The notes under the pieces were generated by a model. The model made no database searches. It worked only from the letters and a program-made list of their open reading frames with translations, and was not told where the DNA came from. Below, piece after piece: positions 1 through 7,812 of a stretch of 64,000 nt of DNA. Where the stretch lies: positions 4,154,001-4,218,000 of the forward strand of contig NZ_CP192292.1 of the NCBI RefSeq assembly GCF_050596425.1, read 5' to 3'. Every line of letters starts with the position of its first letter. Within the stretch, counting starts at the first letter, position 1. A program made the translations under genes and the position numbers. The stretch is from G963665925 sp050596425 (GTDB lineage Bacteria; Bacillota; Clostridia; Peptostreptococcales; Acidaminobacteraceae).

Positions 1-661
1 GATTCCCTTCTGAAACAGCAATGGCATATTTCGTTTCTCGCATTGGCGTGCCCACAAGCTTAATTCTATCAGAAAGTCGCTCTTTTTGAATGATATATAG
101 TCCTGTCAAACGGTTGCCTACAAATGCATCCACCCGACCTTCCAAAAGCGCATTCATGGCTTCTGGCTGATTGCTCATAGGAAGAAGTTCAATATTGTCA
201 ATTTCATTAAGGGATTCAAAGTTCACATCCCCTGATTGATAGGCCACTTTAAGACCATTAAAATCATCGACATCAGATATAAAAGACGTTTCTGTTCGTA
301 CAAATATAGATTGAGAATTCACAACTATGGGCTCTGTAAAATCAAAAACTATATCTCTATAATCTGTGATTGTCATTCCCTGTACAACGTCTACCTGCCC
401 ATTTTCAAGGGCATTTATGGCGTCTTCCCAGTCCATTGGTACGATCTCCAGGTCAAGTCCTGTCTCCCTGGAAATGGCATTCATAATGTCCACATTGAAT
501 CCTTCAAAGACTCCGTTTTCACTCATATATTCATATGGGGGATAGTTGTTGTCTCCCGCCACTCTTATTGTCACATTATCTGCATGAGCACTGGTTATTT
601 TGACACCAAAAAGTAGGATCGACAAAATTAATATGCTCATAATTTTCAATTGTCGTTTCAC
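1..661 (-). CDS. Extracellular solute-binding protein, family 3 type (partial)
   Basis: Reading the minus strand from a GTG at 661 gives 220 residues that run off the left edge. A GGAGG ribosome site lies 8 bases upstream of the GTG. The N-terminus is a hydrophobic signal peptide ending near the sequence SAHA. It is followed by a typical SBP_bac_3 fold: NYPPYEY, then GFNVDIMNAI, then a DYRDIVFDFTEP segment, then GRVDAFVGN. Proteins of this family bind amino acids or similar small polar ligands outside the membrane for an ABC importer, or form the sensor module of a larger signalling protein. The C-terminus lies outside the window, so a fused PAS, GGDEF or kinase domain cannot be excluded. Family assignment is firm; the ligand is unknown. 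Confidence 0.85.
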   Translation of the reverse strand, partial: MKRQLKIMSILILSILLFGVKITSAHADNVTIRVAGDNNYPPYEYMSENGVFEGFNVDIMNAISRETGLDLEIVPMDWEDAINALENGQVDVVQGMTITDYRDIVFDFTEPIVVNSQSIFVRTETSFISDVDDFNGLKVAYQSGDVNFESLNEIDNIELLPMSNQPEAMNALLEGRVDAFVGNRLTGLYIIQKERLSDRIKLVGTPMRETKYAIAVSEGN

Positions 662-902
662 TTTAAAAACCTCCATAGCCCATGCTTTAAAGTATACATA
701 CCCCACCTTAAATAGAATAGCAGATATTCGACAAAATTCCTATTTATTTGACAAAGACTTATCATTTTTTCATGACATTTTTCCTATTTTTAATGAAAAT
801 CGTAGTATTTTCTGATTCTTTTTCCTCATTTCTCCATAACTGTATTTTATCCAGTGTCTTTTTTTATATATTTTTGTCAGCTTATGCGCACAAGCTATTT
901 GA
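662..902. other. Intergenic stretch, upstream region of the solute-binding protein gene
   Basis: AT-rich sequence with no supported gene. It must contain the promoter of the minus-strand solute-binding protein gene, but I could not pick a convincing -35/-10 pair. Palindromic repeat copy A begins at its right end. Confidence 0.5.
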
Positions 903-1015
903 GCGATTTGCAAAATGTCATTCAAGAACCTTCGCTATATCATATATGGAAATCTTGATTCTTAAATATCAATATACAGTATGATGAGAGCATAGATCTG
1001 TAATTCTGCAAGCGC
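903..1015 (+). repeat. Dispersed palindromic repeat, copy A
   Basis: 113-bp member of a four-copy family in this window. The outer arms are GCG...TTGCAAAAT at the left and ATTCTGCAA...CGC at the right, which can pair with one mismatch. Both flanks carry the family signatures: GAGCG at the left and GCGCCTGA at the right. The centre is an AT-rich imperfect inverted repeat. It lies between the end of the MFS gene and the start of the solute-binding protein gene, outside any coding region. Confidence 0.8.
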
Positions 1016-1062
1016 CTGATTTCGATTTGAGTCTTACAAGAACAATATTTTACTTCAAAAAA

Positions 1063-1106
1063 CAAATGAGCACATTACATTTTCTGTAAGGCGCTCATTT
1101 TTATTG
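1063..1106 (-). terminator. Terminator of the MFS gene
   Basis: The arms AAATGAGC and GCTCATTT flank an inner complementary pair (CTTACAG / TGTAA). A T-rich tract follows on the minus strand about 25-65 bases after the MFS stop codon. T-runs occur on both sides, so it may work in both directions. Confidence 0.75.
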
Positions 1107-1128
1107 GCTTTCAAGGACCCATTCAGTC

Positions 1129-2400
1129 CTAATGCGTTTCCGCTTTTGCTTCTACTTGTTGTGTATCTAAACGAATCATTCTGCCCTTTTCATTCTGATC
1201 AAGCACATACATGCCAATCATGGACACGATCATTAAAACGGATATAAGATTCCATGCTCTTGGTATTGTTATCGTTTCTAATAATATTCCCATAATATAT
1301 GGACTCACGGTATGACCTAGGCCAATCAACATTGGTAAAACTGAGTTCATTCTGCCACGATGGGAAGCTGGTGTGTGATTAATAATAAATGGGGTGAAGC
1401 TTATAACCACTATGATTTCCCCTAGAGTCATTAAGAATACTGCTAAGAAAAATGCCGTCCTTGTTTCCACGAAACCAAGCACACCAAAACCTATTAAGTA
1501 GAACAAACCACCTATGAGTATCCTAAAGGTGTTCCTCTTACCATCTAAACGGGCTGTTAAAAATGGGGTAAAGGCTATAACAACAATGCCATTAAAACTA
1601 GCCAGTATCCCATATAAGGCAGCGCCCGCATCTCCGTATACATCCGCAGCATGCAGAGGCATTAAGAAAGACCACTGCTGGTAGACAAAATTATAGCCCA
1701 GCATAATAATGGAAAAGGCTATTAAAACCGGTCGCTTTAGAATGATGCTAAAAATACTGCCTTCCACATTCTTTTCCATTTCTGAAAACCCTTCATCATT
1801 TTTGGTGTATCCAATGGTTTCTGGAATATAAATCAGAACCAGTAAGACAGCGATAAGGGCTGTTATGGCATCTCCTAGGAAAAAGAGAAGGAACATTTTT
1901 TTTGAAAACAGAAGCCCACCAATTGTTGGACCTATGGCAAAGCCTAGATTGAAGCCCAAGTAAGTCAGCGAAAAAGCATTTTCCCTGTTTTCTTTGTTGG
2001 TCAAGTCTGCAATGAGTGCCCCATGGGCAGGGTCCGATAGACCATAACAAAACATAGCCCCCATTATGAAATACAAGGTGTAGGTTGAAATGGGTGTTAA
2101 AGCACAGGCTATATAGCAAAGGGCTGCCAAACTATCAAATATGACCAAGACCTTTTTACGCCCAATTGTGTCTGTAAACTTTCCGCCAATCAAACTGCTG
2201 AAGGTAAATATAAATCCTCCAATCATCATGATTAGACCTGATTCCTTCGGCGTCATATTCAGTTCTTGTTTCATGAGGATCATAAGGAGGGGAAAAACAA
2301 ACACACCCATTGCATTTATGACCCGTGCAATGAATATGACGTAAATCTCCTTTGGAAGGCCTCTGTAGGGCTTAAAATAATTAAGCAATAAATTCTTCAT
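1129..2400 (-). CDS. Major facilitator superfamily transporter
   Basis: A 423-residue polytopic membrane protein with about 12 predicted helices. The loop between helices 2 and 3 carries the MFS signature GGKFTDTIGRKK at residues 72-83. A second positively charged loop (ARLDGKRN) lies in the C-terminal half, as expected for the two-repeat MFS fold. Such proteins exchange a small solute or drug for protons across the cytoplasmic membrane; the substrate cannot be read from sequence. I chose the ATG at 2400 because GTGGAG lies 7 bases upstream. A GTG at 2412 would add four residues but has no ribosome site. It is monocistronic, with its own terminator and a palindromic operator candidate upstream. 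Confidence 0.85.
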   Translation of the reverse strand: MKNLLLNYFKPYRGLPKEIYVIFIARVINAMGVFVFPLLMILMKQELNMTPKESGLIMMIGGFIFTFSSLIGGKFTDTIGRKKVLVIFDSLAALCYIACALTPISTYTLYFIMGAMFCYGLSDPAHGALIADLTNKENRENAFSLTYLGFNLGFAIGPTIGGLLFSKKMFLLFFLGDAITALIAVLLVLIYIPETIGYTKNDEGFSEMEKNVEGSIFSIILKRPVLIAFSIIMLGYNFVYQQWSFLMPLHAADVYGDAGAALYGILASFNGIVVIAFTPFLTARLDGKRNTFRILIGGLFYLIGFGVLGFVETRTAFFLAVFLMTLGEIIVVISFTPFIINHTPASHRGRMNSVLPMLIGLGHTVSPYIMGILLETITIPRAWNLISVLMIVSMIGMYVLDQNEKGRMIRLDTQQVEAKAETH

Positions 2401-2546
2401 GGGTTTCTCCACTTCTACGTCATTCTCTTGTAATATTATAAGTTCGCAGGCACCTCATAGTCTTATGAAAATTTTTATGGTTGTTTTTAACTGTATCTAG
2501 TCGGCTGACCTGTATTCCTATATGAAATATTCTTTAGTAATCCACT

Positions 2547-2565
2547 CGTTAAATTTTATTTAACG
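2547..2565. promoter_or_regulatory. Palindromic operator candidate upstream of the MFS gene
   Basis: Perfect inverted repeat CGTTAAA-TTTTA-TTTAACG. A partly overlapping palindrome, TTAACGTTAA, sits at 2560-2569. It lies about 150 bases upstream of the MFS start. The symmetry suggests a dimeric repressor site; the protein that binds it is unknown. Confidence 0.4.
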
Positions 2566-2617
2566 TTAAGTTAATTTTACTTTCGTGCTTTCTTTTTGTC
2601 AATGCTTTTTTATTTGA

Positions 2618-2729
2618 GCGACCTGGAAAATATCATTTAATAATCCTCATCATGTCTTATATTGAATTTTGATTCTTATATATCTATGTATGGCATGATG
2701 AGGATGTGGATCTGTAATTTTTAAAGCGC
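2618..2729 (+). repeat. Dispersed palindromic repeat, copy B
   Basis: 112-bp member of the same family as copy A. It has the best inner stem of the four: the 12-base arms ATCCTCATCATG (2643-2654) and CATGATGAGGAT (2694-2705) are perfect complements. The family flanks GAGCG and GCGCCTGA are present. It lies between the MFS promoter region and the 3' end of the next minus-strand gene. Confidence 0.8.
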
Positions 2730-2781
2730 CTGATTTATATAGTCAATATTTATGTTTGTTTGGCCTTTTCTTTGCATAGGC

Positions 2782-2812
2782 GAAAAAAAACCAAGCATGG
2801 CTTGGTTTTAAA
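2782..2812 (-). terminator. Terminator of the 113-residue gene
   Basis: The stem AAACCAAGC / GCTTGGTTT with a short loop is followed on the minus strand by a run of eight T, directly after the stop codon at 2819. Confidence 0.85.
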
Positions 2813-2818
2813 GTGATC

Positions 2819-3160
2819 TTATGGTTTACTTTTGCTATTGTTGTAAACAACAAGTACATCTGGCTCCTTCTTATCCCACCGAAAACCGAATTCTTCAACC
2901 TGTGTGTTTTCGATATAATTACGGATGTTTCGATTAAGCCCTTCGGGATTGATAGGGGGGACCACATCATCGCAAAAAGTGAAGTACATTTTGGGCGTAA
3001 TCGCGCAACCGCTGACACCTACACGTCTTGGTTTGTTTCCATCGAATGTCTGTTTACATAAATGATCTGCCAAGCGTGAGAAAAGTGCCGTTTCTCTATA
3101 AGGGTTATCCAGGAGCCTAGAATCTGCTAATCGCAGTTCGAACTGAATGAATCGATCCAT
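2819..3160 (-). CDS. Conserved hypothetical protein, 113 residues
   Basis: I do not recognise the family. The ATG at 3160 follows a perfect AGGAGG site (GAAAGGAGGTCCT) and is preferred over an in-frame start at 3241, which has none. The protein is soluble, with no signal peptide or membrane segment. It has mixed charge and a central hydrophobic stretch around MYFTFCDDVVPP. The N-terminal half has repeated Leu/Arg positions (FELRLADSRLLDN) suggesting helices. It stands alone, with its own terminator, divergent from the DUF975 gene. The strong ribosome site and terminator argue that it is a real gene. Confidence 0.65.
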   Translation of the reverse strand: MDRFIQFELRLADSRLLDNPYRETALFSRLADHLCKQTFDGNKPRRVGVSGCAITPKMYFTFCDDVVPPINPEGLNRNIRNYIENTQVEEFGFRWDKKEPDVLVVYNNSKSKP

Positions 3161-3348
3161 AGGACCTCCTTTCTCACGCCAACTCATTATTACCCCCACA
3201 CTTGGTCCTGTAACACTATTATTTTCTGATTTTTTATCCAATCTATGGTAAAATGAACTTGGGAATAGTGAGAGTCAAATTTGTATATTTATCGGATTTA
3301 TGTGGTGCGTTCGGGGGAGCGCTACTTACTTTTAAGGGAGGTTTTATC

Positions 3349-3978
3349 ATGGTTGATGAAATTACACTTCAATCAAATAGCGACCTGCGCTATAAAGCCC
3401 GTCAGGTTCTTACAGGAAACTGGTGGCCGTGTGTAGGTTTAACGGTTGTTTATTTAGTTATTTCCTTTGTGCTTAGTTTAATACCTTTTGTAGGCGGTAT
3501 TGCCAGCCTATTAATTTCAGGCCCAGTTCAGCTTGGATTTGTTATATTCTATATGACACTCATTCGCACAGAAGAAACAGACTTCAACCGGTTTTTCGAA
3601 GGCTTCCAAGATTTTGGACGTGCCCTCGCCGCATTCTTGCTCGTTGCACTATTTACTTTCTTATGGTCATTGCTACTAATAATTCCTGGAATTATAGCCG
3701 CATATAGATACTCTCAAGTTTTCTATATTCTTATGGATGACCCCAACATCAGCGCCATTGATGCTTTACGAAAGAGTTCTGACATGATGAGTGGTGTAAA
3801 AATGAAGCTGTTCCTACTCCACTTAAGCTTCATCGGTTGGGCCATCTTATCAATTTTTACACTGGGTATTGGTCAACTCTTCTTGTTACCTTATGTAAAC
3901 ACTTCTCAGGCCTACTTCTATGCAGACCTGCGCGAAGCCTTTAATGAAGCTGAAGACAATCTAGACTTATTGGAATAG
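3349..3978 (+). CDS. DUF975 family integral membrane protein
   Basis: 209 residues. The ATG at 3349 follows AAGGGAGG with good spacing; an in-frame start at 3253 has no ribosome site. The N-terminus (LRYKARQVLTGNWWPCVG) is the typical amphipathic lead-in of DUF975 proteins. It is followed by about five hydrophobic segments and the conserved central block LLIIPGIIAAYRYSQVFYILMDDP, split here by the membrane boundary. The C-terminal tail is acidic. DUF975 proteins are bacterial membrane proteins of unknown role, common in Firmicutes. It is a single-gene unit ending at a strong bidirectional terminator. Confidence 0.8.
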   Translation: MVDEITLQSNSDLRYKARQVLTGNWWPCVGLTVVYLVISFVLSLIPFVGGIASLLISGPVQLGFVIFYMTLIRTEETDFNRFFEGFQDFGRALAAFLLVALFTFLWSLLLIIPGIIAAYRYSQVFYILMDDPNISAIDALRKSSDMMSGVKMKLFLLHLSFIGWAILSIFTLGIGQLFLLPYVNTSQAYFYADLREAFNEAEDNLDLLE

Positions 3979-4051
3979 TGGCATATGTGACCCAAACGAC
4001 TCTCATGTCATGCTTATTTCTTTCAATTTTTTAAGTTTATTTGAAGTCAAT

Positions 4052-4088
4052 AAAAAAGCGCCAATCCCCGAGGGATTGGCGCTTATTT
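4052..4088. terminator. Bidirectional terminator between DUF975 and PucR genes
   Basis: The 12-bp perfect stem AAGCGCCAATCC / GGATTGGCGCTT has A-rich and T-rich flanks. It lies between two convergent genes and can end both. Confidence 0.9.
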
Positions 4089-4105
4089 TAATGAATTCCA
4101 CTTGT

Positions 4106-5764
4106 TTATAAATCAAGTATTTTCATGATTTTTAATGCTGTTTGAAGGCCGTAGCGTTCTCCTTCGTTGTCTAGGTTCTTTCCCGTAATTTCCTGGATTC
4201 TATTAATCCTATAAAGGACCGTATTATAGTGGGTAAAGAGTTTTTCAGACATTTTTTTTAGGTTTCCATTTGTCTCAAAATAGATTATGAGGGACTTAAC
4301 CAGTTCCGTATCTCGCTTTCTATCATATAGGACAAGAGGCTTGAGGGTGGCGTCGTAGAAACTAACCAGTTCCTCTTTTAAATGGTCCTGACAGAAAATT
4401 TTATATATACCAAGTTCCTCAAAGTTGATGATTGTGTCTTCAACAAAATTTATCGAAGCTTCAACGGCTTTTTCCGCGTCTCTCAAAGACTTATATGTGT
4501 TATCCAGTCCTTTGTAAACACGACCAATACCAATTCTAAAGCTTAGGGTATTCATTTTAGTGTTTAGAATATTCTCGATGGTTCCCGCCGCCGCTTCAGC
4601 ATTTTTTCCATGTTCCTCACGGTTTTTCCACATAAAGAGTATATGAATTTTCCGGCCTTTGTTGGCCATCAAATAGGTTCTTGAACCGTCCCGACAAGCT
4701 AAGTCGATCATATACATAGCCTTTATAAGGGCCTGATTATAAACATCGTCATCAGGTTTTTCATCATCAGGACTTTCAAACATGACTGTTAAGATGCTAT
4801 AATGTCCATCTTTATCAAATCTATAGTAGTTTGCCCTCTCTAAAGCCTTTTCCTTACGTTTCTGGTCGAGGGAAATAAGGTCTTCGAAAAACTCTGCCTT
4901 ATACTTATTCTCCACTTCTTGAACAGAAATTCGCTTTAAAAACTCCATGGCTATGACATTGGATGTGGATTCTAAGCTAAGCACGTCAAAATTAGTCAGC
5001 TCTCTCCATACCCCATATGTTATTAAATGGCCATATACATTATTGCGCACAATAATTGGTACCATGAGTCTATCTATTGTTTTGCCATTTACTATGACTT
5101 GATCTTTTGTGGACTTGTTCATTTTAAGGGTCGACTTGTTCTTTCGAAGACTTTGGTTGATGTCTTCAACAAGTATTTTATAAAGTGAATCGCTTTGATC
5201 CCCTATATGTATACATTCCTCAAAGTGATGGTCTTTTACCAGTATTGGATTTTCAATACTCTTTGAAAGATTCCCAAGAATATCTTCAATGCCGCCACCT
5301 TTTAATACGACCTTCATATTATCCTTATGAAGGGTTTCAACTTTTCTAATAATAGATGACTGTTTGTCAAATATTTCTTTGAACACAGGAGTCATAATGT
5401 CCGTAAAAGGAACATTATAATCCAGCTCGATGATTGGGAACTTTAAATCATTGGCAAGATCAACCACTTCATCTGGAAGTTTATCCAGGTAAGGATAGAC
5501 TTTAATGCCAATACCCGATAATTTTTTCTTACTGCTTTCGCGGATCAGGTTCAGCTGTGTTGTCAGATCCGAGGTCTTGAAAAAATATGCAGTTGTTAGT
5601 AGAAATTCTCCACGGTCAACCCAGTTTAAAATGTCCGGATCTGCCATAACATTCACCTGAGTGATGATGTTGTTTAGTCCGTCTTCACCTGCTAGCGTCT
5701 TGCAGTTTTTCATACTATCCATTTGTAAAATATCACGTATAGCCACGCCTGTTTCTCTGATCAC
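4106..5764 (-). CDS. PucR family transcriptional regulator
   Basis: 552 residues. The N-terminal part (about 1-130) matches the PucR-type ligand domain, with ADPDILNWVDRGEFLLTT as a recognisable stretch. The middle region is GGDEF-like in fold. The C-terminus (about 485-550) is the HTH_30 DNA-binding domain, with ETNGNLKKMSEKLFTHYNT, VLYRINRIQEI and LQTALKIMKIL. PucR proteins activate or repress purine, amino-acid or related catabolic genes in response to a metabolite. The likely start is the GTG at 5764, preceded by AGAGGGTG. No catabolic operon is adjacent, so its targets are not evident. It is monocistronic. Confidence 0.85.
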   Translation of the reverse strand: MIRETGVAIRDILQMDSMKNCKTLAGEDGLNNIITQVNVMADPDILNWVDRGEFLLTTAYFFKTSDLTTQLNLIRESSKKKLSGIGIKVYPYLDKLPDEVVDLANDLKFPIIELDYNVPFTDIMTPVFKEIFDKQSSIIRKVETLHKDNMKVVLKGGGIEDILGNLSKSIENPILVKDHHFEECIHIGDQSDSLYKILVEDINQSLRKNKSTLKMNKSTKDQVIVNGKTIDRLMVPIIVRNNVYGHLITYGVWRELTNFDVLSLESTSNVIAMEFLKRISVQEVENKYKAEFFEDLISLDQKRKEKALERANYYRFDKDGHYSILTVMFESPDDEKPDDDVYNQALIKAMYMIDLACRDGSRTYLMANKGRKIHILFMWKNREEHGKNAEAAAGTIENILNTKMNTLSFRIGIGRVYKGLDNTYKSLRDAEKAVEASINFVEDTIINFEELGIYKIFCQDHLKEELVSFYDATLKPLVLYDRKRDTELVKSLIIYFETNGNLKKMSEKLFTHYNTVLYRINRIQEITGKNLDNEGERYGLQTALKIMKILDL

Positions 5765-6154
5765 CGTTTCACCCTCTTAATATAGGCTGTCCACGACAGC
5801 GTTTATAGATTTAATATAAGGTTATCATATCAAAATGAAATATACAACTGATTACTTTGTGACTATATACTAAAATGTACAGTTTTCTATACGTTTATAA
5901 ATCCAAATATTGTGATAACAATTATCAACTGTTCTATGTATACTTCTTATATACTATATATATCTACAATATATAGGTATTTTCAATGTCAGCCAACTAT
6001 ATATTGTATTTGTTTATCATTTATAGGATGAATCCCATGAGACAGCTCAACAAATTCAAAAAATTGTTTAAATTCAAAAAACCCCTTCTTCTCTTACAAG
6101 AAATGACCGCCTAGCCTTTATATATTTTAAGTGATGCAAGGCCTCTTTGTCGCA
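5765..6154. other. Long AT-rich intergenic region upstream of the PucR gene
   Basis: 390 bases with no supported gene. It holds a small hairpin, GCTGTC-GACAGC, near 5790-5806, just upstream of the PucR start. It also contains a perfect 15-bp palindrome, TGATAACAATTATCA, at 5913-5927, a good candidate for a dimeric regulator site, perhaps autoregulation by PucR. The rest is AT-rich without clear signals. Confidence 0.45.
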
Positions 6155-6186
6155 TAAAAAAGAGCTAGACCAATTTGGTCTAGCTC
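6155..6186 (-). terminator. Terminator of cobT
   Basis: The 12-bp near-perfect stem GAGCTAGACCAA / TTGGTCTAGCTC is followed on the minus strand by six T, 25 bases after the cobT stop. Confidence 0.9.
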
Positions 6187-6210
6187 ATACCATATATATA
6201 TTTATGAGTT

Positions 6211-7266
6211 CTATTTTGCAGGCGGTAAAGTGAATCCACCTTCATCAAAAGACACCATGTGCTGCTCCATTTGAACAGCAGCTTCAAGTATGCCAAACAT
6301 AAGGGCGGCACCTGTGCCTTCACCAAGTCTCATATCCATTGCCAGCGGTGGATCAAGCTCTAGAAACTTAGAAGCGATGCGTGCCCCTGGCTCCATTGAT
6401 CTATGGGAAGGGATCAGATAGCCTCTAACCTGAGGCGAGATTTTCACAGCAATCAAGGCGGCTGCGAGGGCAATGAATCCGTCTATAATGACAGGCACCT
6501 GGCGAGATGCACACCCTAATATAACCCCTGCCATGCCTCCTATATCAAGGCCTCCGACTTTTGATAAAATATCCACCCCATCTTCCCTATTGGGGCAGTT
6601 CAGTGCAATAGACCTCTTTATAACATTTGCCTTATGCCCAACTTGTGCCTTTGGTAGGTTTGCGCCGGGTCCTGTCACAATGCTTGGATCTGTTCCTGTA
6701 ATAACAGAAACAATCGCTGAGGATGGTGTTGTGTTTGCAATCCCCATTTCTCCAATTCCAATCAATCTAGACCCTTGATCGATTTTTTCATGAGCCATTT
6801 CAATGCCTGTCTCAAGAACCTTAATAGCTTCTTGTCTTGTCATGGCAGGTCCTTTGGCCAAATTATTTGACCCATGGGGCATAATTTTTCTATCTATGAC
6901 ACCAGTTCCACTCATATCAGCATCTATGCCGACATCAACAACGACAACTTCTGCACCCGCTGCCTTGGAAAGAGCGCACACACCCGTCAGCCCTCTTGTC
7001 ATATTTATGGCCTGAACCATGGTTACAGGGCGCGGACTGACTGCAACGCCTTCTTCAAATACACCATGATCTGATGCCATAACAATAACAGCTTTGTTTG
7101 CCGTGCTCGGTTTAACTGTTCTTTGAATGCCGCAAAGCTGAACATAGTATGATTCCAATTTTCCAAGACTGCCCTCTGGTTTAATCAGATTATCCACTCT
7201 CTTTTGAGCTTGCTTCATTGTTTTATCACATAATGGTTTAATGTCTTGAATCACTCGTTCAAGCAT
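6211..7266 (-). CDS. cobT: Nicotinate-nucleotide--dimethylbenzimidazole phosphoribosyltransferase
   Basis: 351 residues, the usual CobT length. The enzyme transfers phosphoribose from nicotinate mononucleotide to dimethylbenzimidazole or a similar base, giving the alpha-ribazole phosphate used for the lower loop of cobalamin. Diagnostic stretches are KPEGSLGKLE near the N-terminus, VIVMASDHGVFEEGV, GIGEMGIANTTPSSA, and DMRLGEGTGAAL near residue 316, whose Glu is the catalytic base in the family. The ATG at 7266 follows AGGAGG. It is a single-gene unit. The leader contains a cobalamin riboswitch and a terminator hairpin, so it should be shut off when cobalamin is plentiful. No other cobalamin gene is nearby, which suggests salvage or lower-ligand remodelling. 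Confidence 0.95.
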   Translation of the reverse strand: MLERVIQDIKPLCDKTMKQAQKRVDNLIKPEGSLGKLESYYVQLCGIQRTVKPSTANKAVIVMASDHGVFEEGVAVSPRPVTMVQAINMTRGLTGVCALSKAAGAEVVVVDVGIDADMSGTGVIDRKIMPHGSNNLAKGPAMTRQEAIKVLETGIEMAHEKIDQGSRLIGIGEMGIANTTPSSAIVSVITGTDPSIVTGPGANLPKAQVGHKANVIKRSIALNCPNREDGVDILSKVGGLDIGGMAGVILGCASRQVPVIIDGFIALAAALIAVKISPQVRGYLIPSHRSMEPGARIASKFLELDPPLAMDMRLGEGTGAALMFGILEAAVQMEQHMVSFDEGGFTLPPAK

Positions 7267-7319
7267 GGTATACCTCCTATTGCATGTCTATCCCAGACAT
7301 TTTGCATGTTTTTCTCCAC

Positions 7320-7366
7320 ACAAAAACGCCCACGATTTTTGCATGCACAAATAAATCGTGGACGTT
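7320..7366 (-). terminator. Riboswitch-controlled terminator before cobT
   Basis: The stem AACGTCCACGATTT / AAATCGTGGGCGTT, with a long loop, is followed by a run of five T on the minus strand, between the cobalamin aptamer and the cobT ribosome site. It is the likely expression platform. Confidence 0.85.
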
Positions 7367-7383
7367 GCCATAATCCATTCAAG

Positions 7384-7540
7384 TTGCATCTGCAGGCAGG
7401 TCTCCTGGCTTAGTATCATCACTTATTCAGCCTTCCCAGCAGTACTTGCCAGTGGCATTTTGAATAAGCTCCTCACTACAGTGGCGGGACCGCGCTGGAA
7501 TCTAACCAACTTCCCTATTCTCCCTTGCGGGCACCTTCAG
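7384..7540 (-). ncRNA. Cobalamin riboswitch
   Basis: The minus strand carries, in order, the hallmarks of the cobalamin aptamer: GGTGCCCGCAAGGGAGAA near the 5' side, the GCGCGGTCCCGCCACTGT block, a second GCCACTGGCAA element, CTGGGAAGGC, and the B12 box AAGCCAGGAGACCTGCC at the 3' side. Its distance to the terminator and to cobT fits transcriptional control. Confidence 0.95.
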
Positions 7541-7721
7541 ATGAATTCAGTTTTCTATTTCCTATCCATTATAACTTATATAAATGCCGTCTTTCAATAC
7601 CCCTTCATATTTTTATTTCTTATTTTATCCCCTTCCACTCATAGGCATTCTAATATTCTATATGTTCTTATTGCTCATCAAAATAAAGCTTCCATAATAA
7701 GACACACATATATAAGACACA

Positions 7722-7758
7722 CATAAAAAAGGCTAAGAACAAATGTCCTTAGCCTTCT
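7722..7758 (-). terminator. Terminator of gdhA
   Basis: The stem AAGGCTAAGGACA / TGTTCTTAGCCTT is followed by six T on the minus strand, downstream of the gdhA stop at 7813. Confidence 0.9.
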
Positions 7759-7812
7759 AATTATCGTTATAATATTTTGCTTGTCAAAGCTTAAATGCAA
7801 TCGCTATGCGAA

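Noticed and set aside
903..1015. Palindromic repeats as ordinary terminators
   Set aside because: They lack a T-run after the stem, are too long, and share conserved ends between four unrelated locations.
2743..3018. Minus-strand reading frame of 91 codons overlapping the 113-residue gene
   Set aside because: It runs through a strong terminator hairpin and lacks a ribosome site. The overlapping frame from 3160 has a perfect AGGAGG site and ends just before that terminator.
7358..7726. Plus-strand reading frame of 122 codons
   Set aside because: It lies over the cobalamin riboswitch and its upstream region on the other strand and has no ribosome site.
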